A stretch of 45,697 bases of DNA, taken from positions 1 through 45,697 of the forward strand of contig CAJCHN010000009.1 in NCBI GenBank assembly GCA_903970285.1, written 5' to 3'. The DNA is from Rhodanobacteraceae bacterium (GTDB taxonomy: Bacteria; Acidobacteriota; Terriglobia; Terriglobales; Acidobacteriaceae). The notes under the pieces are model-generated. The model had not been told where the DNA came from and searched no databases. It saw only the letters and a list, made by a program, of their open reading frames with translations. A program made the position numbers and the translations under genes. This document shows positions 34,529-42,627 of the stretch, piece after piece (the first letter of the stretch is position 1; every line of letters begins with the position of its first letter).

Positions 34529-35830
34529 GTGCAGGGGAGAAGGTTGACAGACGACGTGGTGGTGATCGGTGCGGGGATGGCGGGACTGGCGGCGGCGCGG
34601 GCGCTGGCGGAGGCTGGGCTTTCTGTAACGGTGCTCGAGGCGGCGGAGCGGGTGGGTGGGCGGATTCTGACGGTGCGGGATGGGGAGACGGTGGTGGAGC
34701 TGGGGGCGGAGTTCGTGCATGGGCGGTCGCCGGACTTGTGGGCGTTGATTGAGGAGGCGGGACTGGCGACGTATGAGCGGAAGGGCGAGTTCTTGCGTCG
34801 GGAGGGTGGGGAGTTGGTGGGCGGGGATGAGGATGGTCAGGATGACGCGAATGAGGCGCTGGAGGGTCTGAAGGAATTCTCCGGATCGGACTGTTCCTTC
34901 TCGGAATACCTGGACCGGATCGGGATTCCCGAAGCGGAACGTGGCGAGGCGGTGGGGTATGTCGAGGGGTTCAACGCGGCGGATGCGCGGGTGGCTTCGG
35001 CGGTGGCGCTGGCGCGGCAGCAGAAGGTGGAGGACGCGATCGAGGGAGATCGGGTTTGGCGGCTGGTGGAGGGCTACGACGGGATCACCGAATTCCTGCG
35101 AAAGCGGGTAGAGGCTCTTGGCGGGAGAATTTTGATGAGAGCGACGGTGGTGCGGGTGGAGTGGAGAGGAGAACGCGGAGGTTGCGCGAGGGGTGCGCGG
35201 ATTCTGGTCGAGGATGGGAGGGTCTTCGAAGGGACGAGTTGCGTGGTGACGGTCCCGCTCGGGGTGTTGCAGGCCGGAGCGATCGCGTTCGAGCCGGAGG
35301 TTTCGCGGGTTATGGAGGCTGCGGGGCGGATGCGGATGGGCCAGGCTTGCCGGTTCACAATGAGCTTCGGGCGGCCGCTTTGGCCGGAAAGCATGAGTTT
35401 TCTGCTGACGCGCGAGCTGCTGCCCAGCGTGTGGTGGACGGCGCGGCCGGCGGACTCAAGAAGCCTGACGGGATGGGTGGGCGGCCCGCGAGCGGCGGAG
35501 CTGCTGGGGCTGGATGCGGCGGAGCTGCGGGAGCGGGCGATGGTGGCTGCGGCGAAAGCACTGGGCGTGGAGGAAGCGGTGGTGCGAGCGGAGCTGCGAG
35601 GCTTTTATGCGCACAACTGGAGCACGGATGACCGGTCGCGGGGAGCGTATTCATGGGTTCCGGTGGGCGGCCTGGAGGCCTCGGCGGAGATGTGCGTGCC
35701 GGTGGGGGATGTGCTGTTTTTTGCCGGCGAGCATACGGACACCACGGGACATTGGGGGACAGTGCATGCGGCACTGGGGTCGGGGCTCCGAGCGGCGCGG
35801 CAGATTCTTGAGCGGAGCTCACCTCGATAG
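34529..35830 (+). CDS. FAD-dependent amine oxidase family protein
   Basis: A 433-residue flavin monoamine-oxidase-type protein. The N terminus carries the dinucleotide motif DVVVIGAGMAGLAAARALAE, then VTVLEAAERVGGRI and ELGAEFVHG; the C terminus has VPVGDVLFFAGEHTD and GTVHAALGSGLRAARQIL, the second FAD-binding part. Hydrophobic substrate-cavity region in between. Similar proteins act on polyamines, amines or amino acids; the substrate is unknown. No signal peptide. The start is a GTG at 34529 or a TTG at 34544; GGGGAG just before the latter makes it a real alternative. No ATG is available. Confidence 0.88.
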   Translation: MQGRRLTDDVVVIGAGMAGLAAARALAEAGLSVTVLEAAERVGGRILTVRDGETVVELGAEFVHGRSPDLWALIEEAGLATYERKGEFLRREGGELVGGDEDGQDDANEALEGLKEFSGSDCSFSEYLDRIGIPEAERGEAVGYVEGFNAADARVASAVALARQQKVEDAIEGDRVWRLVEGYDGITEFLRKRVEALGGRILMRATVVRVEWRGERGGCARGARILVEDGRVFEGTSCVVTVPLGVLQAGAIAFEPEVSRVMEAAGRMRMGQACRFTMSFGRPLWPESMSFLLTRELLPSVWWTARPADSRSLTGWVGGPRAAELLGLDAAELRERAMVAAAKALGVEEAVVRAELRGFYAHNWSTDDRSRGAYSWVPVGGLEASAEMCVPVGDVLFFAGEHTDTTGHWGTVHAALGSGLRAARQILERSSPR

Positions 35831-35977
35831 AGACGGCTGTTGTGCGCGAGCCTCCGTGCACATCCAGAGGTGCGCTATGTGTTGAGTCCGGCGGATGTTG
35901 GCGGCATCGAAGGTGAGGCGGGCGGTGTACTGAACCGGTCGGATGACTCTGATACTCTCCGTTGCATCTGAGGTGCT

Positions 35978-38900
35978 ATGGCAATGACCAAGTCGCTTCT
36001 GAATACACCGGCGGACACGACGCCGAATACCACCATTACCGTCAACGGACGGGGAGTGGGGGCGCACCAGGGAGAATGGCTGATTGAAGCGTTGAACAGG
36101 GATGCGGCTGCGGAGAACAAGCAGCAGGTTCCGCATGTGTGCTATCTGAGCGGGCTGGGCTCGCCGATCCAATCGTGCGATACGTGCATGGTGAATGTGG
36201 ACGGGAAGCTGGTGCGAGCCTGTGCGACCCCGGTAACGCCAAACATGCGGGTTGCGACTGAAGGCATGGATGTGGACGTGGCACAGCGGGAGGCGTTCGA
36301 CCGGATTTTGCAGAACCACATGCTGTATTGCACGGTGTGCGACAACAACAACCAGAACTGCACGGTGCATAACGTCACCAAGGATCTGGATGTGAAGCAC
36401 CAGGCACGGCCGTACCGGGAGAAGCCGTACGAGAAGGATATGTCCAATCCTTTTTACCGGTACGATCCGCAGCAGTGCATCCTGTGCGGACGCTGCGTGG
36501 AGGCATGCCAGAACGTGCAGGTGAATGAGACGCTAACGATCGACTGGGAGTCGGCGCACCCGCGGGTGCTTTGGGACGGCGGAGAGAAGATTGAGGGATC
36601 GTCCTGCGTGAGCTGCGGGCACTGCGTGACGGTGTGCCCCTGCAATGCGCTGATGGAGAAGTCCATGCTCGGGCATGCGGGGTATCTGACGAATATCCCG
36701 GCGAAGACGCTGGACGACATGATCGACGTGGTGAAAGGCATCGAGCCACCCATCGGGTATGGTCCGATCCTGGCGCTGAGCGAGATGGAAGCCGAGATGC
36801 GCAAGTCGCGGGTGAAGAAGACCAAGACGGTGTGCACGTATTGTGGCGTGGGCTGCACCTTCGATGTGTGGACGCGCGACCGGCACATTCTCAAGATCGA
36901 GCCTGGACCGGGGCCGGCGAACGGTGTTTCGACGTGCGTGAAGGGCAAGTTCGCGTGGGACTTCATCAACTCGGACGACCGGCTGACGCGTCCCCTGCTG
37001 CGCCAGGGCGACACATTTGTGCCGATCACGTGGGATGAAGCGCTGGACGTGATTCATGCAAGGTGGACGAAGATCCGCGACGAGCATGGGCCAGATGCGC
37101 TGGCCTTCATTGCCTCTTCGAAGTGTACGAACGAAGAGAGCTACCTGATGCAGAAGCTGGCGCGGCAGGTGGTGGGGACGAACAACATCGATAACTGTAG
37201 CCGGTACTGCCAGACGCCGGCTTCGATGGGACTGCAGCGGACGGTGGGGATTGGCGGGGACTCGGGATCGATCTCGGATATCGAGATGGCGGACCTGGTG
37301 CTGATTATCGGGTCGAATACGTCGGAGTCGCACCCGGTGCTGGCGACGCGGGTGAAGCGCTCGCACAAGTTTCGCGGGCAGAAGCTGATTGTTTCGGATA
37401 TTCGCCGGCACGAGATGGCGGAACGTGCGGATCTGTTCATCCAGCCGCGGCCGTCGACCGACGAGGTGTGGATTTCCGGTGTAGCGAAGTACATCCTCGA
37501 CCACAACCTGCACGACAAGGCGTTTATCGAGCAGTGGTGCAACCGGTTTGACGAGTATGCGAAGTCGCTGGAGCCGTTCACGCTCGAGTATGTGGAAGAG
37601 GTGACGGGCCTGGCGCAGGACACGGTGATTAAGCTGGCCAACGAGATTGCGGCGGCGAAGAGCGTATGCGCGCTGTGGGCGATGGGCGTGACGCAGCACT
37701 GCGGCGGGTCGGATACGTCGACGTCGATCTCCAACCTGCTGCTGCTGACCGGCAACTACAAGCGTCCGGGGACCGGGGCTTACCCACTGCGCGGACACAA
37801 CAATGTGCAGGGCGCAAGCGACTTTGGCTCGATGCCGAATATCTTTTCCGGCTACCAGAAGGTGGACGATCCAGATATCCGGGCGAAGTTTGAGGCGGAC
37901 TGGGAGTGCACGCTGCCGACGACGACAGGCCTCGATAACCGGCAGATGATCGAGGCAATCCACGAAGGCAAGCTGAAGGCCATGTACATCAAGGGCGAGG
38001 ACACGATCACGTCGGACGCGAACGCGAACGACGTGGGCGAGGCGCTGCGCAAGCTGGACTTTCTGATTGTGCAGGATATTAATTTTTCGGTGACGTGCGA
38101 GTATGCGGATTTGATTTTGCCGGCCGCTCCTTCGCTTGAAAAGGATGGGACGTTCGTCAACACGGAACGGCGGATTCAGCGGTTGTACAAGGCGCTGGAG
38201 CCGCTGGGTGAATCGAAGCCGGACTGGGAGATCATCCAGCTGATCGCGCAGAAGATGGGCGGGAAGTGGGACTACAAGCATCCTTCAGACGTGATGGTGG
38301 AGGTGGCGCGGCTGACCCCGACTATGGCGGGCGTGACGTATGAGCGGCTGGAAGGCTATAAGAGCCTGCAGTGGCCGGTGGATAAGGATGGCAAGGATAC
38401 CCCGCTGTGCTACGTGGAGAAGTTCAACTTCCCGGACGGAAAGGCGCGGTTCTGGCCGCTGGAGTATGTGCCGCCATCGGAGGAGACGAGTGCGCACTAT
38501 GATTTGCATTTGAATAACGGACGCATGCTGGAGCACTTCGAGCAGGGATCGATGACCTATCGGTCGCCGGGCATTAAGGAGATCGCGCCGGAGACGTTTG
38601 TGGAGGTATCGCCGGAGCTGGCGGCAGAGCGCGGGCTGACGGATGGGCGGTATGTGCAACTGGCGAGTCCATACGGTCGCGTGAAGGTGCAGGTGCTAGT
38701 GACGGACCGGGTGAAGGGCAAGCAGCTTTACATGCCGATGAACTCGGTGCTGGAGCCGGTGAACAAGATGACCAGTTCGCACACCGACCGGGCGACGCAT
38801 ACGCCGGCGTTCAAGGAAACCCCGGTGCATATGACGATTCTCGACGAGCAGGGCAAGAGCCCGCTGCCGAGGTCGAACTTTCGCTGGGGGACGCGGACTC

Positions 38901-39007
38901 CGCAGACCGGGGTGGGGGTGGAACGGAAGTGGGCTCAGCCGGGATATCACGTTCCGGGTACGCAGCCGGCAGATAAGCTGGTGCAGATTAAGTCGACGAC
39001 AGTTTAG
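35978..39007 (+). CDS. fdhF: Non-canonical formate dehydrogenase catalytic subunit (ForC/YjgC-YrhE type)
   Basis: A 1009-residue molybdopterin oxidoreductase. From the N terminus: a [2Fe-2S] domain (C55, C67, C70, C82), a His-Cys3 [4Fe-4S] site (H114, C118, C121, C128), two ferredoxin clusters (C167/170/173/177 and C210/213/216/220), then the catalytic Mo-bisPGD domain with its own [4Fe-4S] (C286, C289, C293, C320). The Mo ligand is C411 (codon TGC, not a Sec TGA) in NCSRYCQ. The next residue is Gln412, where canonical formate dehydrogenases have His. This matches the B. subtilis ForC proteins, which with a DUF1641 partner form formate:menaquinone oxidoreductases. That partner follows at 39227. 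No signal peptide, so cytoplasmic. GAGG precedes ATG 35978. FdhD is not in the window. Confidence 0.92.
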   Translation: MAMTKSLLNTPADTTPNTTITVNGRGVGAHQGEWLIEALNRDAAAENKQQVPHVCYLSGLGSPIQSCDTCMVNVDGKLVRACATPVTPNMRVATEGMDVDVAQREAFDRILQNHMLYCTVCDNNNQNCTVHNVTKDLDVKHQARPYREKPYEKDMSNPFYRYDPQQCILCGRCVEACQNVQVNETLTIDWESAHPRVLWDGGEKIEGSSCVSCGHCVTVCPCNALMEKSMLGHAGYLTNIPAKTLDDMIDVVKGIEPPIGYGPILALSEMEAEMRKSRVKKTKTVCTYCGVGCTFDVWTRDRHILKIEPGPGPANGVSTCVKGKFAWDFINSDDRLTRPLLRQGDTFVPITWDEALDVIHARWTKIRDEHGPDALAFIASSKCTNEESYLMQKLARQVVGTNNIDNCSRYCQTPASMGLQRTVGIGGDSGSISDIEMADLVLIIGSNTSESHPVLATRVKRSHKFRGQKLIVSDIRRHEMAERADLFIQPRPSTDEVWISGVAKYILDHNLHDKAFIEQWCNRFDEYAKSLEPFTLEYVEEVTGLAQDTVIKLANEIAAAKSVCALWAMGVTQHCGGSDTSTSISNLLLLTGNYKRPGTGAYPLRGHNNVQGASDFGSMPNIFSGYQKVDDPDIRAKFEADWECTLPTTTGLDNRQMIEAIHEGKLKAMYIKGEDTITSDANANDVGEALRKLDFLIVQDINFSVTCEYADLILPAAPSLEKDGTFVNTERRIQRLYKALEPLGESKPDWEIIQLIAQKMGGKWDYKHPSDVMVEVARLTPTMAGVTYERLEGYKSLQWPVDKDGKDTPLCYVEKFNFPDGKARFWPLEYVPPSEETSAHYDLHLNNGRMLEHFEQGSMTYRSPGIKEIAPETFVEVSPELAAERGLTDGRYVQLASPYGRVKVQVLVTDRVKGKQLYMPMNSVLEPVNKMTSSHTDRATHTPAFKETPVHMTILDEQGKSPLPRSNFRWGTRTPQTGVGVERKWAQPGYHVPGTQPADKLVQIKSTTV

Positions 39008-39049
39008 CGATGAGGCGGGCTGGTGGTGTTTGGAGCGAGTCGGGGAGTA

Positions 39050-39210
39050 GTCACTTCGTGAGTTGAGAGTGAGTGAGTCACGAGTGGTGTGTCACGCAGA
39101 GCTACAAACCTGCAATGTGATCGCTGCACAATCGATAGCTATAGCTGACAAGCTAAGTTCTAAGAACTAACGGCCGGAAGCTAAGAGTTGGAGCTCGGAG
39201 CTACAGGCCT
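39050..39210. repeat. Repeat-rich gap between the forC- and forE-like genes
   Basis: GTCACTTCGTGAGTT (39050-39064) is identical to the sequence at 6581-6595. It is followed by a string of AGCTATAGCT, AAGCTAAGTTCTAAGAACTA and GAAGCTAAGAGTTGGAGCT-like units. No open frame or RNA structure of a known class was found. The 219-base gap is unusually long for two subunits of one complex. Confidence 0.45.
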
Positions 39211-39226
39211 AAGTGAGGAGATTTCA

Positions 39227-39703
39227 ATGGCGAAGCCGCTGCAGTTCCGGCCGAAGGTTGATCCGAAGTTAGAGCTTCATCGACAGTTGAATGCGGCGCC
39301 GCTGGAGAATGCGGAGGCCGTGCTGGTGGCTTACGACATTCTGAAAACGGCGCATGCCAATGGCACACTGGACCTGATAAACGGGCTGGTGGGCGGGCGG
39401 GACATTATCGCGGCGAAAGTGGCGGAGTATGCGAAGCTGCCTGGCGGGATTGCTGCGATTCGTAACCTGCTGGCGCTCTCGAAGATTTTGATGGCGCTCG
39501 ATCCGGATGCACTGGATCAGGTGTCGAAGGCGATGGTGACGGCGACCGGCCAGCATCGGGCGGAGGTAAAGCCGCCGTCGCTATGGCAGCTCTTCCGGCG
39601 ATCGACGAGTGAGGACGCACGGCGTGGTTTGTCGCTGATGACGATGATGCTGGTGGCACTGGGCAAGAGTCTGCGGGCGACTCCAGAGACGAAGGACAAG
39701 TGA
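39227..39703 (+). CDS. DUF1641 protein, ForE-like partner of the formate dehydrogenase
   Basis: A 158-residue, mostly helical protein. The segment ENAEAVLVAYDILKTAHANGTLDLINGLVGGRDIIAAKVAEYAKLPGG shows the DUF1641 pattern (L-x3-G-x-L-x3-x-L-x-G-x-D); a second helical part with SLMTMMLVALGKSL closes the protein. Known homologues YjgD and YrhD of Bacillus stand next to YjgC/YrhE and are needed for quinone-linked formate oxidation. ATG 39227 has GAGGAG 6 bases upstream, so the longer frame from 39188 is not used. No membrane helix is certain; it may lie on the membrane surface where it meets menaquinone (inference). Confidence 0.82.
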   Translation: MAKPLQFRPKVDPKLELHRQLNAAPLENAEAVLVAYDILKTAHANGTLDLINGLVGGRDIIAAKVAEYAKLPGGIAAIRNLLALSKILMALDPDALDQVSKAMVTATGQHRAEVKPPSLWQLFRRSTSEDARRGLSLMTMMLVALGKSLRATPETKDK

Positions 39704-39733
39704 CTCAACCGTGCTGTGTTCCAATGAACGGTG

Positions 39734-40564
39734 ATGACTGCAAAACATGGTTTCGAAGTCGGAAAGACTAGAGTCGGTGGCGGTGAGCTGTTCTTGATTG
39801 CGGGGCCATGTGTGCTGGAGAGCGAGAGCCATGCACGGAAGATGTCGGAGGCGATCCAAGGCATTGCGGCGGAGTTGAAGCTGCCCTACATCTTCAAAGC
39901 GAGCTACGACAAGGCGAACCGGACCAGTATTCGGAGCTTTCGCGGGCCTGGACTGATGGAAGGCGCACGCATTCTGCGGGCGATCGCGCAGGATACCGGG
40001 CTGACGGTGCTGACCGACGTGCATACGCCGGAGGATTGCGCGCGGCTCTCGGACGCGGTGGGGGACGTGGAGCTAATGATGCAGATTCCGGCGTTTCTGT
40101 GCCGGCAGACCGACCTGCTGATCGCAGCGGCGGAAACCGGGCGGCCGATCAACATCAAGAAAGGCCAGTTTGTGGCTCCGGCGGATATGAAGCATGCGGT
40201 GGCCAAGGTGCGCGAGAGCGGGAACGAGCGGGTGAGCCTGTGCGAACGGGGTTCCAGCTTTGGCTATAACAATCTGGTGGTGGATATGCGCGGGCTCCCG
40301 ATCATGCGGGAGTTTGCGCCGGTGATCTTCGACGGGACCCACTCGGTACAGACGCCCTCGGCGGGGAATGGCGTGAGCGGCGGCCAGCCGGAGTTTATTC
40401 CGGTGCTGACGCGGGCAGCGGTGGCGGCCGGGGTGGACGGAGTGTTCCTGGAGGTGCATGACAATCCAGCGGAGGCCAGGAGCGATGGCGCCAATGCGCT
40501 GCGGCTGGATCAGTTGAAGAGTGTGCTGGAAGAGCTGCTGCGGGTTCAGGCGGCAGTGGCTTAG
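39734..40564 (+). CDS. kdsA: 3-deoxy-D-manno-octulosonate 8-phosphate synthase
   Basis: KdsA, 276 residues, condenses arabinose-5-phosphate with phosphoenolpyruvate to KDO8P for LPS. Conserved: LIAGPCVLESESHA, FKASYDKANRTSIRSFRGPG, LTDVHTPEDC, QIPAFLCRQTDLL, NIKKGQFVAPADM, CERGSSFGYNNLVVDM and FDGTHSVQ. Cys26 in G-P-C, where the metal-free E. coli enzyme has Asn, places it with the metal-dependent class. The start is ATG 39734 or GTG 39731; both lack a strong ribosome site. It begins 30 bases after the DUF1641 gene on the same strand, so it may be transcribed together with it although the functions differ. Confidence 0.95.
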   Translation: MTAKHGFEVGKTRVGGGELFLIAGPCVLESESHARKMSEAIQGIAAELKLPYIFKASYDKANRTSIRSFRGPGLMEGARILRAIAQDTGLTVLTDVHTPEDCARLSDAVGDVELMMQIPAFLCRQTDLLIAAAETGRPINIKKGQFVAPADMKHAVAKVRESGNERVSLCERGSSFGYNNLVVDMRGLPIMREFAPVIFDGTHSVQTPSAGNGVSGGQPEFIPVLTRAAVAAGVDGVFLEVHDNPAEARSDGANALRLDQLKSVLEELLRVQAAVA

Positions 40565-40713
40565 GAGAAGCCCGCCCGGCCGCCCGGGCTCACCATGCCG
40601 GGGCGGGGCTTGCACGCTTTTCTTGCTTCGCTTGCAGCTCCCGTTCGTTACAAGGAAAAGTGCGTGCCGGTCAGGGGTAGGAGTGCGCTCGGCCCAGGAC
40701 GGCACGAAGTGCC

Positions 40714-40741
40714 AAAAAAACGGCCCCTCGCTTGAGGGGCC
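40714..40741 (-). terminator. Intrinsic terminator of the OmpA-like gene
   Basis: GGCCCCTC (40722-40729) and GAGGGGCC (40734-40741) form a perfect 8-pair stem with a GCTT loop; on the minus strand it is followed by seven T residues (40714-40720). It lies about 90 bases after the stop at 40831. Confidence 0.9.
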
Positions 40742-40830
40742 AATCTGCCTTGGTTCTCTCTGGTTAGGAGAGGTGGTTGCGGATGCGCTCGTGACTGGGG
40801 GCGCATCGCGCGATCTTGTGCTCCTGGTCG

Positions 40831-41757
40831 CTAGTTGAGCGATGCTGGCGTGACTCCGGAACCAGTGGCTGGCGCGTCCATGGAGGCGAGGCTGTTCTGC
40901 AGGATGGTGACGCGGACGCCGTTGGTGAGCGGCTTTTCGCTGGCGTTCGGGGCCGTCTGGGTGGAGATGGCTGGGGAAGCTTTGCCAAGGCCGGTCCGAT
41001 AGATGCGGTAGACCGGCACCTGGTGCGCGGTGACGAGGTAGCGGACCACTGCATCGGCCATGGCCTGAGAGGTGGCAACACCCGCCCGGCTGTAACCCTG
41101 GACCTCGACGATATAGCCCTTCTGGCTGGCGAGCGAGGTGGCGACGCCATCGAGCTCGGCCTTCTGGCGGGCGGTGAGAGCGGTGTGGCCGGCGATGAAC
41201 CGGACCGAGGTGCTGGTGACCGGCTGGTACTGATCGAGACCGGAGATGGTGCCGTTGAGCGCAGTGGTCTTTCCGTTGGCGGCCAAGGCGAGAGAATTGG
41301 CGGCGTTGGCGCGATTGGCTGCGTCTGCGGCGTGTGCGTCAGCGGTCTGCGCAGAGTTCATGGCCTGGTTGATGCCAGCGGTGGCGCGGCTATCGACATC
41401 GCGAATGTCGTTGGCGTTTTTGGCCTGAAGCTGATCGAGCTCGTTGGTACGATCCTTGATGGGATCGATCTGGCGATGGACCCACTTCTTGCGGGCGAAG
41501 GGATTGACGTGTCCCCAGAAGCCTTCGTGCGAGGTGGTGTCGAGCGGCCTGCCGGTGGCGTAGGTTCCGGAGTTCTCGGGATTCTGGGTGTCGGGCGCGG
41601 CCTTGTCACTACTCTGAACAGCATTTTGTGCGGGTTGGGCCGCTGGAATGGAATCGGGCGGCGTCGCCTGGGCGGCGGCAGAGCCAAGCGTGCAGGCGAC
41701 AAAGAGACCGGCGGCGCTTAGGAGGTGAACCGTCTTGAGCGGCTTCAAAATCTTCAT
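40831..41757 (-). CDS. OmpA C-terminal-like envelope protein with altered peptidoglycan-binding residues
   Basis: A 308-residue exported protein. Signal peptide at residues 1-30 (AAAQ cleavage; an alternative lipobox VAC22 is weak). Then a Pro/Ala/Asn-rich linker, a helical, Ala-rich coiled-coil-like region (about 100-165, ADAHAADAANRANAANSLAL, similar to Lpp-type repeats), and an OmpA-like fold (SVRFIAGHTALTARQKAELDGVA, then VEVQGYSRAG and RIYRTGLGKASP). In classical OmpA the peptidoglycan diaminopimelate is bound by Asp in G-H-T-D and Arg in L-S-x-x-R-A; here the positions read GYSRAG (221-226) and AMADAV (232-237). ATG 41757 or GTG 41760 with GAGGAG upstream. Function unknown, probably at the outer membrane or periplasm. 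Confidence 0.8.
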   Translation of the reverse strand: MKILKPLKTVHLLSAAGLFVACTLGSAAAQATPPDSIPAAQPAQNAVQSSDKAAPDTQNPENSGTYATGRPLDTTSHEGFWGHVNPFARKKWVHRQIDPIKDRTNELDQLQAKNANDIRDVDSRATAGINQAMNSAQTADAHAADAANRANAANSLALAANGKTTALNGTISGLDQYQPVTSTSVRFIAGHTALTARQKAELDGVATSLASQKGYIVEVQGYSRAGVATSQAMADAVVRYLVTAHQVPVYRIYRTGLGKASPAISTQTAPNASEKPLTNGVRVTILQNSLASMDAPATGSGVTPASLN

Positions 41758-41987
41758 CACTGAATCGTCTCCTCGGGGTGCGGCTCTTCTATTTGTCTTG
41801 ATGATGTTTGTAGCCTCTGAGAGCTCGCGGCAGGCTTCGAGTTTGCGCTGTCGCCATAACCGAAGCAAGATTCGGGCCAAAGTTGCAGACGCTGATAACA
41901 CTCAGGTTGCAGCAATCGGGATTGACGTCCGGGCTGCTCTCAGGAAGAAATGTGCGGATGTAGTGGGAAGTTTTGACAGATCTGGAT

Positions 41988-42530
41988 CTAGCGGGTGGCG
42001 ACCTGAACCACGTGGATCTCGGGGAGTTGCTGGCTCCAATTGGGCGAAATGTCTTCGAAGATGAGGCGGAACTCGCGGTCGTCATTCGGCGCGAGAGGGG
42101 CGGCGCTGAGCGGCTCGGTGTCGACGTAGGGGTCGTGGGTGCGGATGAGCGTGAGCGGGACGGTTTCGAGCTGGGGCGGCTGAGTGGTGTCGAAGCTGGG
42201 AAAGAGCACCTGCAGGGTGGCGGCGGTCACGATTTTTGAGCCTGTATTGCGCACGTGGCCGTCGATGAAGGTGGACTTGCCGCCCGAGAGCGAGGTGGAC
42301 TCGCTCATCTGCAGCCCCGAGAAGACGAGGTTGGCAGCGTAGGGATGGAGCGGCAGGAGTTCGTTGGCGGGGGATGCAGCGTGGTGCCGCGAGGCGAGCA
42401 CAAGGCCGGCCACGATGACCAGGATGACCGCCCCGGCGATAGCCCACGCGAGCAGAGGAGTGGAGGATTTCTGCTGTGGGGCAGGGGAGAAGAGGGAGGG
42501 CGCTGGCGGCAATGGCGTTGAAGAGCTCAT
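41988..42530 (-). CDS. Single-membrane-helix protein of unknown function (possibly DUF2393-like)
   Basis: A 180-residue protein. A Pro/Ser-rich cytoplasmic N terminus leads to one membrane helix (about 27-48: LLAWAIAGAVILVIVAGLVLA), followed by an external beta-rich domain with STFIDGHVRNTGSKIVTAATLQVLFPSF and REFRLIFEDISPNWSQQLPEIHVVQV. The G-x-V-x-N-T-G pattern with a later I-F-E-D-I is that of FxLYD/DUF2393-like domains, which I name only as a possible relation. It stands between the GT39 genes and the OmpA-like gene, all on the minus strand, which suggests an envelope function. No strong ribosome site before ATG 42530. Confidence 0.7.
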   Translation of the reverse strand: MSSSTPLPPAPSLFSPAPQQKSSTPLLAWAIAGAVILVIVAGLVLASRHHAASPANELLPLHPYAANLVFSGLQMSESTSLSGGKSTFIDGHVRNTGSKIVTAATLQVLFPSFDTTQPPQLETVPLTLIRTHDPYVDTEPLSAAPLAPNDDREFRLIFEDISPNWSQQLPEIHVVQVATR

Positions 42531-42627
42531 TGGCGGATTCTAGAGCAGATGTTCCTGTTGCTGTACTCGGGCTGGTCCCAACGGCTTAGCAGGCTGGTCC
42601 AAACGATAGACTTCGGGATGCCCAGGC

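Noticed and set aside
37208..37213. Possible selenocysteine in the formate dehydrogenase
   Set aside because: The Mo-ligand codon is TGC (Cys) and not TGA, so no Sec insertion is needed.
36533..38281. 582-codon minus-strand frame over the formate dehydrogenase gene
   Set aside because: His/Arg/Leu-rich shadow; the plus strand shows all cluster and Mo-site motifs.
40565..40620. GC-rich inverted repeat after kdsA as a terminator
   Set aside because: The arms pair only with bulges and there is no clear T run directly after; it may be another degenerate repeat, but support is too weak for a call.
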